NCBI GenBank assembly: GCA_963920705.1 | Contig: OY987225.1 | Coordinates: 3,856,501 to 3,920,500 of the forward strand | Direction of reading: 5' to 3' | DNA: 64,000 nucleotides | From: Odiellus spinosus | Lineage: Eukaryota; Arthropoda; Arachnida; Opiliones; Phalangiidae | Shown: positions 1 to 15,560 of the stretch, one piece after another | Layout of the letters: the number at the start of each line of letters is the position of its first letter | How positions within the stretch are numbered: the stretch's first letter is position 1 | The notes under the pieces: model-generated | Seen by the model: the letters and a program-made list of their open reading frames with translations, nothing else | Told to the model about the DNA's origin: nothing | Database searches by the model: none | Translations under genes and position numbers: made by a program

Positions 1-3000
1 ACACTCAATATAAAATAAATAATCAAAAATTTTATAGGGTACCCCTTGTAAAAAAAAAAATAATACACCCCCTGTAAAATAAATAATCAAAAATTTTATA
101 GGGGTACCCCTAGTAAAAAAAATAATACACCCCCTGTAAAATAAATAATCAAAAATTTTAAAGGGGTACCCCTTGTAAAAAAAATAATACACCCCCTGTA
201 AAATAAATAATCAAAAATTTTAAAGGAGTACCCCTTGTAAAAAAAATAATACACCCCCTGTAAAATAAATAATCAAACATTTTACAGGGGGTACCCCTTG
301 TAAAAAAATAATTCACCCCCTGAAAAATAAATGATCAAAGATTATACAAGGGGTATCAATTGTAAAAAAAATAATACCTCCTGTAAAATAAATAATCAAA
401 AATTTTATAGGGTACCCCTTGTAAAAAAAAAATAATACACCCCCTGTAAAATAAATAATCAAAAATTTTATAGGGGTACCCCTAGTAAAAAAAATAATAC
501 ACCCCCTGTAAAATAAATAATCAAAAATTTTAAAGGGGTACCCCTTGTAAAAAAAATAATACACCCCCTGTAAAATAAATAATCAAAAATTTTAAAGGAG
601 TACCCCTTGTAAAAAAATAATACACCCCCTGTAAAATAAATAATCAAAAATTTTACAAAGGGTAACTTTTATAAAAAAAATAATACACCCCCTGTAAAAT
701 AAATAATCAAACATTTTACAGGGGGTACCCCTTGTAAAAAAATAATTCACCCCCTGAAAAATAAATGATCAAAGATTATACAAGGGGTATCAATTGTAAA
801 AAAAATAATACCTCCTGTAAAATAAATAATCAAAGATTTTACAAGGGGTACACCTTGGAAAAAAAAATAATACACTCCCTATAAAATAAATAATCAAAAA
901 TTTTATAGGGTACCCCTTGTAAAAAAAAATAATACACCCCCTGTAAAATAAATAATCAAAAATTTTATAGGGGTACCCCTAGTAAAAAAAAATAATACAC
1001 CCCCTGTAAAATAAATAATCAAAAATTTTAAAGGGGTACCCCTTGTAAAAAAAATAATACACCCCCTGTAAAATAAATAATCAAAAATTTTACAAGTGGT
1101 ACCCCTTGTAAAAAAATAATACACAATCTGTAAAATAAATAATCAAAAATTTTACAAGGGGTAACTCTTATAAAAAAAAATAATACACCCCCTGTAAAAT
1201 AAATAATCAAAGATTTTACAAGGGGTACCTCTTGTAAAAAAAATAATATACCCCCTGTAAAACAATTTATCAAAAATTTTACAAGGGGTAACTCTAATAA
1301 AAAAAATAATACACCCCCTGTAAAATAAATAATCAAAGATTTTACAAGGGGTACCCCTTGTAAAAAAATAATAAACCTCATATAAAATAAATAATCAAAG
1401 ATTTTACAAAAAAATAATACACTCAATATAAAATAAATAAACAAAAATTTTATAGGGTACCCCTTGTAAAAAAAAAATAATACACCCCTGAAAAATAAAT
1501 AATCAAAAATTTTATAGGGGTATCCATAGTAAAAAAAAATAATACACCCCCTGTAAAATAAATATTCAAAAATTTTAAAGGGGTACCCCTTGTAAAAAAA
1601 ATAATACACCCCCTGTAAAATAAATAATCAGAAATTTTACAAGGGGTACCCTTTGTAAAAAAAATAATACACCCCCTGTAAAATAAATAATCAAAGATTT
1701 TAAAGGGTTATCCCTTGTAAAAAAATATCCACCCCCTGTAAAATAAATAATCAAACATTTTACAGGGGGTACCCCTTGTAAAAAAATAATTCACCCCCTG
1801 AAAAATAAATGATGAAAGATTATACAAGGGGTAACAATTGTAAAAAAAATAATACACTCCCTATAAAATAAATAATCAAAAATTTTATAGGGTACCCCTT
1901 GTAAAAAAAAAATAATACACCCACTGTAAAATAAATAATCAAAAATTTTATAGAGGTACCCCTAGTTAAAAAATAATACACACCCTGTAAAATAAATAAT
2001 CAAAAATTTTAAAGGGGTACCCCTTGTAAAAAAAAATAATACACCCCCTGTAAAATAAATAATCAGAAATTTTACAAGGGGTACCCTTTGTAAAAAAATA
2101 ATACACCCCCTGTAAAATAAATAATCAAAGATTTTACAAGGAGTACCTCTTGTAAAAAAATAATATACCCCCTGTAAAATAAATAATCAAAAATTTTAAA
2201 GGGGTACCCCTAGTAAAAAAAAATAATACACCCCCTGTAAAATAAATATTCAAAAATTTTAAAGGGGTACCCCTTGTAAAAAAAATAATACACCCCCTGT
2301 AAAATAAATAATCAGAAATTTTACAAGGGGTACCCTTTGTAAAAAAAATAATACACCCCCTGTAAAATAAATAATCAAAGATTTTAAAGGGTTATCCCTT
2401 GTAAAAAAATATCCACCCCCTGTAAAATAAATAATCAAACATTTTACAGGGGGTACCCCTTGTAAAAAAATAATTCACCCCCTGAAAAATAAATGATGAA
2501 AGATTATACAAGGGGTAACAATTGTAAAAAAAATAATACACTCCCTATAAAATAAATAATCAAAAATTTTATAGGGTACCCCTTGTAAAAAAAAAATAAT
2601 ACACCCACTGTAAAATAAATAATCAAAAATTTTATAGAGGTACCCCTAGTTAAAAAATAATACACACCCTGTAAAATAAATAATCAAAAATTTTAAAGGG
2701 GTACCCCTTGTAAAAAAAAATAATACACCCCCTGTAAAATAAATAATCAGAAATTTTACAAGGGGTACCCTTTGTAAAAAAAATAATATACCCCCTGTAA
2801 AATAAATAATCAAAAATTTTAAAGGGGTACCCCTTGTAAAAAAAATAATACACCCCCTGTAAAATAAATAATCAAAGATTTTAAAGGGTTATCCCTTGTA
2901 AAAAAATATCCACCCCCTGTAAAATAAATAATCAAACATTTTACAGGGGGTACCCCTTGTAAAAAAATAATTCACCCCCTGAAAAATAAATGATCAAAGA

Positions 3001-4790
3001 TTATAAAAGGGGTATCAATTGTAAAAAAAATAATACCTCCTGTAAAATAAATAATCAAAGATTTTACAAGGGGTACACCTTGTAAAAAAAATAATACACT
3101 CCCTATAAAATAAATAATCAAAAATTTTATAGGGTACCCCTTGTAAAAAAAAATAATACACCCCCTGTAAAATAAATAATCAAAAATTTTATAGGGGTAC
3201 CCCTAGTAAAAAAAAATAATACACCCCCTGTAAAATAAATAATCAAAAATTTTAAAGGGGTACCCCTTGTAAAAAAAATAATACACCCCCTTTAAAATAA
3301 ATAATCAAAAATTTTACAAGTGGTACCCCTTGTAAAAAAATAATACACCCCCTGTAAAATAAATAATCAAAAATTTTACAAGGGGTACCCCTTGTAAAAA
3401 AATAATACACCCCCTGTAAAATAAATAATCAAAAATTTTACAAGGGGTAACTCTTATAAAAAAAAATAATACACCCCCTGTAAAATAAATAATCAAAGAT
3501 TTTACAAGGGGTACCTCTTGTAAAAAAAATAATATTCCCCCTGTAAAATAATTAATCAAAAATTTTACAAGGGGTAACTCTAATAAAAAAAATAATACAC
3601 CCCCTGTAAAATAAATAATCAAAGATTTTACAAGGGGTACCCCTTGTAAAAAAATAATAAACCTCATATAAAATAAATAATCAAAGATTTTACAAGGGGT
3701 ACACCTTGTAAAAAAAATAATACACTCAATATAAAATAAATAATCAAAAATTTTATAGGGTACCCCTTGTAAAAAAAAAAAAATAATACACCCCCTGTAA
3801 AATAAATAATCAAAAATTTTACAAGTTGTAACTCTTATAAAAAAAAATAATAAACTCCCTATAAAATAAATAAGCAAAGATTTTGCAAGTGGTGCCCCTT
3901 GTGAAAATATAACACTCCCCCTGTAAAATAAATAATCAAAAATTTTAAAGGGTACCCCATGTAAAAAAAATAATACACCACTGTAAAATAAATAATCAAA
4001 GATTATACACGGGGTACCCCTTGTAAAAAAAATGATACATCCCCTGTAAAATAAATAATCTAAGATTTTAATAGGGGTACCCCTTGTAAAAAAATAATAC
4101 ACCTCTTGTTAAATAAATAATCAAAGATTATACAAGGGGTACCCCTTGTAAAAAAAATAAAACACCCCCTGTAAAATAAATAATCAAAGGTTTTACAAGG
4201 GGTACCTCTTGTAAAAAAAATTAATACACCCCCTGTAAAATAAAAAATAAAAAATTTTACACGGGGTATCGCTTAAAAGAAATAATCCACCCCTTGTAAA
4301 ATAAATAATCAAAAATTTTACAAGTGATACCCCTTGTAAAAAAATAATACACCCCCTGTAAAATAAATAATCAAAAATTTTACAAGGGGTAACTCTTAAA
4401 AAAAAAATAATACACCCCCTGTAAAATAAATAATATACCCCCTGTAAAATAAATAATCAAAAATTTTACAAGGGGTACCCCTTGTAAAAAAAATAATACA
4501 CCCCCTGTAAAATAAATAATCAAAAATTTTAAAGGGGACCCCTTGTAAAAAAAATAATACACCCCCTGTAAAATAAATAATCAAAAATTTTACAAGGGGT
4601 ACCCCTTGTAAAAAAATAATACACCCCCTGTAAAATAAATAATCAAAAATTTTACAAGGGGTAACTCTTATAAAAAAAATAATACACCCCCTGTAAAACA
4701 AATAATCAAAGATTTTACAAGGGGTACCTCTTGTAAAAAAAATAATATACCCAATGTGAAATAATTAATCAAAAATTTTACAAGGGGTAA
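1..4790. repeat. Higher-order satellite block, copy A1 (matches 6785-11640)
   Basis: The order of monomer variants here repeats with an offset of 6784 bp: base 1 corresponds to 6785, 903 to 7687 and 1028 to 7812. From about 2650 the offset is 6783. After about 3800 the second copy carries one additional monomer-sized unit near 10560-10620, so the offset becomes about 6849. This shows a duplication much longer than the monomer, as expected from unequal exchange. Confidence 0.85.
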
Positions 4791-4969
4791 CTCTAATAAA
4801 AAAAATAATACACCCCCTGTAAAATAAATAATCAAAGATTTTACAAGGGGTACCCCTTGTAAAAAAATAATAAACCTCATATAAAATAAATAATCAAAGA
4901 TTTTACAAGGGGTACACCTTGTAAAAAAATAATAAACCTCATATAAAATAAATAATCAAAGATTTTACA

Positions 4970-7900
4970 AAAAAATAATACACTCAATATAAAATAAATA
5001 AACAAAAATTTTATAGGGTACCCCTTGTAAAAAAAAATAATACACCCCTGAAAAATAAATAATCAAAAATTTTATAGGGGTACCCCTAGTAAAAAAAAAT
5101 AATACACCCCCTGTAAAATAAATATTCAAAAATTTTAAAGGGGTACCCCTTGTAAAAAAAATAATACACCCCCTGTAAAATAAATAATCAGAAATTTTAC
5201 AAGGGGTACCCTTTGTAAAAAAAATAATACACCCCCTGTAAAATAAATAATCAAAGATTTTAAAGGGTTATCCCTTGTAAAAAAATATCCACCCCCTGTA
5301 AAATAAATAATCAAACATTTTACAGGGGGTACCCCTTGTAAAAAAATAATTCACCCCCTGAAAAATAAATGATGAAAGATTATACAAGGGGTAACAATTG
5401 TAAAAAAAATAATACACTCCCTATAAAATAAATAATCAAAAATTTTATAGGGTACCCCTTGTAAAAAAAAATAATACACCCACTGTAAAATAAATAATCA
5501 AAAATTTTATAGAGGTACCCCTAGTTAAAAAATAATACACACCCTGTAAAATAAATAATCAAAAATTTTGAAGGGGTACCCCTTGTAAAAAAAAATAATA
5601 CACCCCCTGTAAAATAAATAATCAGAAATTTTACAAGGGGTACCCTTTGTAAAAAAAATAATACACCCCCTGTAAAATAAATAATCAAAGATTTTACAAG
5701 GAGTACCTCTTGTAAAAAAATAATATACCCCCTGTAAAATAAATAATCAAAAATTTTAAAGGGGTACCCCTAGTAAAAAAAAATAATACACCCCCTATAA
5801 AATAAATATTCAAAAATTTTAAAGGGGTACCCCTTGTAAAAAAAATAATACACCCCCTGTAAAATAAATAATCAGAAATTTTACAAGGGGTACCCTTTGT
5901 AAAAAAAATAATACACCCCCTGTAAAATAAATAATCAAAGATTTTAAAGGGTTATCCCTTGTAAAAAAATATCCACCCCCTGTAAAATAAATAATCAAAC
6001 ATTTTACAGGGGGTACCATTTGTAAAAAAATAATTCACCCACTGAAAAATAAATGATCAAAGATTATAAAAGGGGTATCAATTGTAAAAAAAATAATACC
6101 TCCTGTAAAATAAATAATCAAAGATTTTACAAGGGGTACACCTTGTAAAAAAAATAATACACTCCCTATAAAATAAATAATCAAAAATTTTATAGGGTAC
6201 CCCTTGTAAAAAAAAATAATACACCCCCTGTAAAATAAATAATCAAAAATTTTATAGGGGTACCCCTAGTAAAAAAAAATAATACAATCCCTGTAAAATA
6301 AATAATCAAAAATTTTAAAGGGGTACCCCTTGTAAAAAAAATAATACACCCCCTGTAAAATAAATAATCAAAAATTTTACAAGGGGTACCCCTTGTAAAA
6401 AAATAATACACCCCCTGTAAAATAAATAATCAAAAATTTTACAAGGGGTACCCCTTGTAAAAAAATAATACACCCCCTGTAAAATAAATAATCAAAAATT
6501 TTACAAGGGGTAACTCTTATAAAAAAAAATAATACACCCCCTGTAAAATAAATAATCAAAGATTTTACAAGGGGTACCTCTTGTAAAAAAAATAATATTC
6601 CCCCTGTAAAATAATTAATCAAAAATTTTACAAGGGGTAACTCTAATAAAAAAAATAATACACCCCCTGTAAAATAAATAATCAAAGATTTTACAAGGGG
6701 TACCCCTTGTAAAAAAATAATAAACCTCATATAAAATAAATAATCAAAGATTTTACAAGGGGTACACCTTGTAAAAAAAATAATACACTCAATATAAAAT
6801 AAATAATCAAAAATTTTATAGGGTACCCCTTGTAAAAAAAAAAATAATACACCCCCTGTAAAATAAATAATCAAAAATTTTATAGGGGTACCCCTAGTAA
6901 AAAAAATAATACACCCCCTGTAAAATAAATAATCAAAAATTTTAAAGGGGTACCCCTTGTAAAAAAAATAATACACCCCCTGTAAAATAAATAATCAAAA
7001 ATTTTAAAGGAGTACCCCTTGTAAAAAAAATAATACACCCCCTGTAAAATAAATAATCAAACATTTTACAGGGGGTACCCCTTGTAAAAAAATAATTCAC
7101 CCCCTGAAAAATAAATGATCAAAGATTATACAAGGGGTATCAATTGTAAAAAAAATAATACCTCCTGTAAAATAAATAATCAAAAATTTTATAGGGTACC
7201 CCTTGTAAAAAAAAAATAATACACCCCCTGTAAAATAAATAATCAAAAATTTTATAGGGGTACCCCTAGTAAAAAAAATAATACACCCCCTGTAAAATAA
7301 ATAATCAAAAATTTTAAAGGGGTACCCCTTGTAAAAAAAATAATACACCCCCTGTAAAATAAATAATCAAAAATTTTAAAGGAGTACCCCTTGTAAAAAA
7401 ATAATACACCCCCTGTAAAATAAATAATCAAAAATTTTACAAAGGGTAACTTTTATAAAAAAAATAATACACCCCCTGTAAAATAAATAATCAAACATTT
7501 TACAGGGGGTACCCCTTGTAAAAAAATAATTCACCCCCTGAAAAATAAATGATCAAAGATTATACAAGGGGTATCAATTGTAAAAAAAATAATACCTCCT
7601 GTAAAATAAATAATCAAAGATTTTACAAGGGGTACACCTTGGAAAAAAAAATAATACACTCCCTATAAAATAAATAATCAAAAATTTTATAGGGTACCCC
7701 TTGTAAAAAAAAATAATACACCCCCTGTAAAATAAATAATCAAAAATTTTATAGGGGTACCCCTAGTAAAAAAAAATAATACACCCCCTGTAAAATAAAT
7801 AATCAAAAATTTTAAAGGGGTACCCCTTGTAAAAAAAATAATACACCCCCTGTAAAATAAATAATCAAAAATTTTACAAGTGGTACCCCTTGTAAAAAAA

Positions 7901-10130
7901 TAATACACAATCTGTAAAATAAATAATCAAAAATTTTACAAGGGGTAACTCTTATAAAAAAAAATAATACACCCCCTGTAAAATAAATAATCAAAGATTT
8001 TACAAGGGGTACCTCTTGTAAAAAAAATAATATACCCCCTGTAAAACAATTTATCAAAAATTTTACAAGGGGTAACTCTAATAAAAAAAATAATACACCC
8101 CCTGTAAAATAAATAATCAAAGATTTTACAAGGGGTACCCCTTGTAAAAAAATAATAAACCTCATATAAAATAAATAATCAAAGATTTTACAAAAAAATA
8201 ATACACTCAATATAAAATAAATAAACAAAAATTTTATAGGGTACCCCTTGTAAAAAAAAAATAATACACCCCTGAAAAATAAATAATCAAAAATTTTATA
8301 GGGGTATCCATAGTAAAAAAAAATAATACACCCCCTGTAAAATAAATATTCAAAAATTTTAAAGGGGTACCCCTTGTAAAAAAAATAATACACCCCCTGT
8401 AAAATAAATAATCAGAAATTTTACAAGGGGTACCCTTTGTAAAAAAAATAATACACCCCCTGTAAAATAAATAATCAAAGATTTTAAAGGGTTATCCCTT
8501 GTAAAAAAATATCCACCCCCTGTAAAATAAATAATCAAACATTTTACAGGGGGTACCCCTTGTAAAAAAATAATTCACCCCCTGAAAAATAAATGATGAA
8601 AGATTATACAAGGGGTAACAATTGTAAAAAAAATAATACACTCCCTATAAAATAAATAATCAAAAATTTTATAGGGTACCCCTTGTAAAAAAAAAATAAT
8701 ACACCCACTGTAAAATAAATAATCAAAAATTTTATAGAGGTACCCCTAGTTAAAAAATAATACACACCCTGTAAAATAAATAATCAAAAATTTTAAAGGG
8801 GTACCCCTTGTAAAAAAAAATAATACACCCCCTGTAAAATAAATAATCAGAAATTTTACAAGGGGTACCCTTTGTAAAAAAATAATACACCCCCTGTAAA
8901 ATAAATAATCAAAGATTTTACAAGGAGTACCTCTTGTAAAAAAATAATATACCCCCTGTAAAATAAATAATCAAAAATTTTAAAGGGGTACCCCTAGTAA
9001 AAAAAAATAATACACCCCCTGTAAAATAAATATTCAAAAATTTTAAAGGGGTACCCCTTGTAAAAAAAATAATACACCCCCTGTAAAATAAATAATCAGA
9101 AATTTTACAAGGGGTACCCTTTGTAAAAAAAATAATACACCCCCTGTAAAATAAATAATCAAAGATTTTAAAGGGTTATCCCTTGTAAAAAAATATCCAC
9201 CCCCTGTAAAATAAATAATCAAACATTTTACAGGGGGTACCCCTTGTAAAAAAATAATTCACCCCCTGAAAAATAAATGATGAAAGATTATACAAGGGGT
9301 AACAATTGTAAAAAAAATAATACACTCCCTATAAAATAAATAATCAAAAATTTTATAGGGTACCCCTTGTAAAAAAAAATAATACACCCACTGTAAAATA
9401 AATAATCAAAAATTTTATAGAGGTACCCCTAGTTAAAAAATAATACACACCCTGTAAAATAAATAATCAAAAATTTTAAAGGGGTACCCCTTGTAAAAAA
9501 AAATAATACACCCCCTGTAAAATAAATAATCAGAAATTTTACAAGGGGTACCCTTTGTAAAAAAAATAATATACCCCCTGTAAAATAAATAATCAAAAAT
9601 TTTAAAGGGGTACCCCTTGTAAAAAAAATAATACACCCCCTGTAAAATAAATAATCAAAGATTTTAAAGGGTTATCCCTTGTAAAAAAATATCCACCCCC
9701 TGTAAAATAAATAATCAAACATTTTACAGGGGGTACCCCTTGTAAAAAAATAATTCACCCCCTGAAAAATAAATGATCAAAGATTATAAAAGGGGTATCA
9801 ATTGTAAAAAAAATAATACCTCCTGTAAAATAAATAATCAAAGATTTTACAAGGGGTACACCTTGTAAAAAAAATAATACACTCCCTATAAAATAAATAA
9901 TCAAAAATTTTATAGGGTACCCCTTGTAAAAAAAAATAATACACCCCCTGTAAAATAAATAATCAAAAATTTTATAGGGGTACCCCTAGTAAAAAAAAAT
10001 AATACACCCCCTGTAAAATAAATAATCAAAAATTTTAAAGGGGTACCCCTTGTAAAAAAAATAATACACCCCCTGTAAAATAAATAATCAAAAATTTTAC
10101 AAGTGGTACCCCTTGTAAAAAAATAATACA
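4970..10130. repeat. Higher-order satellite block, copy B1 (matches 27347-32508)
   Basis: Rare variants at 5819, 6190, 6377, 7097, 7687, 9433 and 9910 recur in the same order at 28196, 28567, 28754, 29474, 30064, 31811 and 32288, a constant offset of 22377-22378 bp. About 5 kb of variant order is kept, so this is a recent segmental duplication within the array. It overlaps the A blocks, so the events are nested. Confidence 0.85.
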
Positions 10131-11640
10131 CCCCCTGTAAAATAAATAATCAAAAATTTTACAAGGGGTACCCCTTGTAAAAAAATAATACACCCCCTGT
10201 AAAATAAATAATCAAAAATTTTACAAGGGGTAACTCTTATAAAAAAAAATAATACACCCCCTGTAAAATAAATAATCAAAGATTTTACAAGGGGTACCTC
10301 TTGTAAAAAAAATAATATTCCCCCTGTAAAATAATTAATCAAAAATTTTACAAGGGGTAACTCTAATAAAAAAAATAATACACCCCCTGTAAAATAAATA
10401 ATCAAAGATTTTACAAGGGGTACCCCTTGTAAAAAAATAATAAACCTCATATAAAATAAATAATCAAAGATTTTACAAGGGGTACACCTTGTAAAAAAAA
10501 TAATACACTCAATATAAAATAAATAATCAAAAATTTTATAGGGTACCCCTTGTAAAAAAAAAAAAATAATACACCCCCTGTAAAATAAATAATCAAAAAT
10601 TTTATAGGGTACCCCTTGTAAAAAAAAAAAAATAATACACCCCCTGTAAAATAAATAATCAAAAATTTTACAAGTTGTAACTCTTATAAAAAAAAATAAT
10701 AAACTCCCTATAAAATAAATAAGCAAAGATTTTGCAAGTGGTGCCCCTTGTGAAAATATAACACTCCCCCTGTAAAATAAATAATCAAAAATTTTAAAGG
10801 GTACCCCATGTAAAAAAAATAATACACCACTGTAAAATAAATAATCAAAGATTATACACGGGGTACCCCTTGTAAAAAAAATGATACATCCCCTGTAAAA
10901 TAAATAATCTAAGATTTTAATAGGGGTACCCCTTGTAAAAAAATAATACACCTCTTGTTAAATAAATAATCAAAGATTATACAAGGGGTACCCCTTGTAA
11001 AAAAAATAAAACACCCCCTGTAAAATAAATAATCAAAGGTTTTACAAGGGGTACCTCTTGTAAAAAAAATTAATACACCCCCTGTAAAATAAAAAATAAA
11101 AAATTTTACAAGGGGTATCGCTTAAAAGAAATAATCCACCCCTTGTAAAATAAATAATCAAAAATTTTACAAGTGATACCCCTTGTAAAAAAATAATACA
11201 CCCCCTGTAAAATAAATAATCAAAAATTTTACAAGGGGTAACTCTTAAAAAAAAAATAATACACCCCCTGTAAAATAAATAATATACCCCCTGTAAAATA
11301 AATAATCAAAAATTTTACAAGGGGTACCCCTTGTAAAAAAAATAATACACCCCCTGTAAAATAAATAATCAAAAATTTTAAAGGGGACCCCTTGTAAAAA
11401 AAATAATACACCCCCTGTAAAATAAATAATCAAAAATTTTACAAGGGGTACCCCTTGTAAAAAAATAATACACCCCCTGTAAAATAAATAATCAAAAATT
11501 TTACAAGGGGTAACTCTTATAAAAAAAATAATACACCCCCTGTAAAACAAATAATCAAAGATTTTACAAGGGGTACCTCTTGTAAAAAAAATAATATACC
11601 CAATGTGAAATAATTAATCAAAAATTTTACAAGGGGTAAC
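6785..11640. repeat. Higher-order satellite block, copy A2 (matches 1-4790)
   Basis: This is the second copy of the block at 1-4790, distinguished by an extra monomer-sized unit near 10560-10620. Part of the same block appears a third time around 24265-24600, at an offset of 13036 from this copy. Confidence 0.85.
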
Positions 11641-12099
11641 TCTAATAAAAAAAATAATACACCCCCTGTAAAATAAATAATCAAAGATTTTACAAGGGGT
11701 ACCCCTTGTAAAAAAATAATAAACCTCATATAAAATAAATAATCAAAGATTTTACAAGGGGTACACCTTGTAAAAAAAATAATACACTCAATATAAAATA
11801 AATAATCAAAAATTTTATAGGGTACCCCTTGTAAAAAAAAAAATAATACACCCCCTGTAAAATAAATAATCAAAAATTTTATAGGGGTACCCCTAGTAAA
11901 AAAAATAATACACCCCCTGTAAAATAAATAATCAAAATTTTTAAAGGGGTACCCCTTGTAAAAAAAATAATACACCCCATGTAAAATAAATAATCAGAAA
12001 TTTTACAAGGGGTACCCTTTGTAAAAAAAAAATAATACACCTCCTGTAAAATAAATAATCAAAAATTTTAAAGGGGTACCCATTGTAAAAAAAATAAAA

Positions 12100-15000
12100 C
12101 ACCCCCTGTAAAATAAATAATCAAAGATTTTAAAGGGTTATCCCTTGTAAAAAAATATCCACCCCCTGTAAAATAAATAATCAAACATTTTACAGGGGGT
12201 ACCCCTTGTAAAAAAATAATTCACCCCCTGAAAAATAAATGATGAAAGATTATACAAGGGGTAACAATTGTAAAAAATAATACACTCCCTATAAAATAAA
12301 TAATCAAAAATTTTATAGGGTACCCTTGTAAAAAAAAAATAATACACCCCCTGTAAAATAAATAATCAAAAATTTTATAGGGGTACCCCTAGTTAAAAAA
12401 TAATACACACCCTGTAAAATAAATAATCAAAAATTTTAAAGGGGTACCCCTTGTAAAAAAAATAATACACCCCCTGTTAAATAAATAATCAGAAATTTTA
12501 CAAGGGGTACCCTTTGTAAAAAAAATAATACACCCCCTGTAAAATAAATAATCAAAGATTTTACAAGGGGTATCCCTTGTAAAAAAATATCCACCCCCTG
12601 TAAAATAAATAATCAAACATTTTACAGGGGGTACCCCTTGTAAAAAAATAATTCACACCCTGAAAAATAAATGATCAAAGATTATACAAGGGGTAACAAT
12701 TGTAAAAAAAATAATACACCTCCTGTAAAATAAATAATCAAAAATTTTATAGGGTACCCCTTGTAAAAAAAAATAATACACCCCCTGTAAAATAAATAAT
12801 CAAAAATTTTATAGGGGAACCCCTAGTAAAAAAAATAATACACCCCCTGTAAAATAAATAATCAAAAATTTTAAAGGGGTACCCCTTGTAAAAAAAATAA
12901 TACACCCCCTGTAAAATAAATAATCAAAAATTTTAAAGGAGTACCCCTTGTAAAAAAAATAATACACCCCCTGTAAAATAAATAATCAAAAATTTTATAG
13001 GGGAACCCCTAGTAAAAAAAATAATACACCCCCTGTAAAATAAATAATCAAAAATTTTAAAGGGGTACCCCTTGTAAAAAAAATAATACACCCCCTGTAA
13101 AATAAATAATCAAAAATTTTAAAGGAGTACCCCTTGTAAAAAAAATAATACACCCCCTGTAAAATAAATAATCAAACATTTTACAGGGGGTACCCCTTGT
13201 AAAAAAATAATTCACCCCCTGAAAAATAAATGATCAAAGATTATACAAGGGGTATCAATTGTAAAAAAAATAATACCTCCTGTAAAATAAATAATCAAAA
13301 ATTTTATAGGGTACCCCTTGTAAAAAAAAAATAATACACCCCCTGTAAAATAAATAATCAAAAATTTTATAGGGGTACCCCTAGTAAAAAAAATAATACA
13401 CCCCCTGTAAAATAAATAATCAAAAATTTTAAAGGGGTACCCCTTGTAAAAAAAATAATACACCCCCTGTAAAATAAATAATCAAAAATTTTAAAGGAGT
13501 ACCCCTTGTAAAAAAATAATACACCCCCTGTAAAATAAATAATCAAAAATTTTACAAAGGGTAACTTTTATAAAAAAAATAATACACCCCCTGTAAAATA
13601 AATAATCAAACATTTTACAGGGGGTACCCCTTGTAAAAAAATAATTCACCCCCTGAAAAATAAATGATCAAAGATTATACAAGGGGTATCAATTGTAAAA
13701 AAAATAATACCTCCTGTAAAATAAATAATCAAAGATTTTACAAGGGGTACACCTTGGAAAAAAAAATAATACACTCCCTATAAAATAAATAATCAAAAAT
13801 TTTATAGGGTACCCCTTGTAAAAAAAAATAATACACCCCCTGTAAAATAAATAATCAAAAATTTTATAGGGGTACCCCTAGTAAAAAAAAATAATACACC
13901 CCCTGTAAAATAAATAATCAAAAATTTTAAAGGGGTACCCCTTGTAAAAAAAATAATACACCCCCTGTAAAATAAATAATCAAAAATTTTACAAGTGGTA
14001 CCCCTTGTAAAAAAATAATACACAATCTGTAAAATAAATAATCAAAAATTTTACAAGGGGTAACTCTTATAAAAAAAAATAATACACCCCCTGTAAAATA
14101 AATAATCAAAGATTTTACAAGGGGTACCTCTTGTAAAAAAAATAATATACCCCCTGTAAAATAATTTATCAAAAATTTTACAAGGGGTAACTCTAATAAA
14201 AAAAATAATACACCCCCTGTAAAATAAATAATCAAAGATTTTACAAGGGGTACCCCTTGTAAAAAAATAATAAACCTCATATAAAATAAATAATCAAAGA
14301 TTTTACAAAAAAATAATACACTCAATATAAAATAAATAAACAAAAATTTTATAGGGTACCCCTTGTAAAAAAAAATAATACACCCCTGTAAAATAAATAA
14401 TCAAAAATTTTATAGGGGTACCCCTAGTAAAAAAAAATAATACACCCCCTGTAAAATAAATATTCAAAAATTTTAAAGGGGTACCCCTTGTAAAAAAAAT
14501 AATACACCCCCTGTAAAATAAATAATCAGAAATTTTACAAGTGGTACCCTTTGTAAAAAAAATAATACACCCCCTGTAAAATAAATAATCAAAGATTTTA
14601 AAGGGTTATCCCTTGTAAAAAAATATCCACCCCCTGTAAAATAAATAATCAAACATTTTACAGGGGGTACCCCTTGTAAAAAAATAATTCACCCCCTGAA
14701 AAATAAATGATGAATGATTATACAAGGGGTAACAATTGTAAAAAAAATAATATACTCCCTATAAAATAAATAATCAAAAATTTTATAGGGTACCCCTTGT
14801 AAAAAAAAAATAATACACCCACTGTAAAATAAATAATCAAAAATTTTATAGAGGTACCCCTAGTTAAAAAATAATACACACCCTGTAAAATAAATAATCA
14901 AAAATTTTAAAGGGGTACCCCTTGTAAAAAAAATAATACACCCCCTGTAAAATAAATAATCAGAAATTTTACAAGGGGTACCCTTTGTAAAAAAAAATAA

Positions 15001-15560
15001 TACACCCCCTGTAAAATAAATAATCAAAGATTTTACAAGGAGTACCTCTTGTAAAAAAATAATATACCCCCTGTAAAATAAATAATCAAAAATTTTACAA
15101 GGGGTAACTCTAATAAAAAAATAATAAACCCCCTGTAAAATAAATAATCAAAGATTTTACAAGGGGTACCCCTTGTAAAAAAATAATAAACCTCATATAA
15201 AATATATAATCAAAGATTTTACAAGGGGTACCCATTGTAAAAAAATAATAAACCTCATATAAAATAAATAATCAAACATTTTACAGGGGGTACCCCTTGT
15301 AAAAAAATAATTCACCCCCTGAAAAATAAATGATCAAAGATTATACAAGGGGTAACAATTGTAAAAAAAATAATACACCTCCTGTAAAATAAATAATCGA
15401 AAATTTTATAGGGTACCCCTTGTAAAAAAAATAATACACCCCCTTTAAAATAAATAATCAAAAATTTTATAGGGGTACCCCTAGTAAAAAAAATAATACA
15501 CCCCCTGTAAAATAAATAATCAAAAATTTTAAAGGGGTACCCCTTGTAAAAAAAATAATA
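12100..15560. repeat. Higher-order satellite block, copy C1 (matches about 36240-39810)
   Basis: Variant landmarks at 13212 and 13802 recur at 37401 and 37991, an offset of 24189. By about 15560 the offset is near 24251, one monomer more. Inside this block an additional shorter duplication of about 2100 bp is visible: 13212, 13802 and 13927 recur at 15312, 15902 and 16027. Confidence 0.75.
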
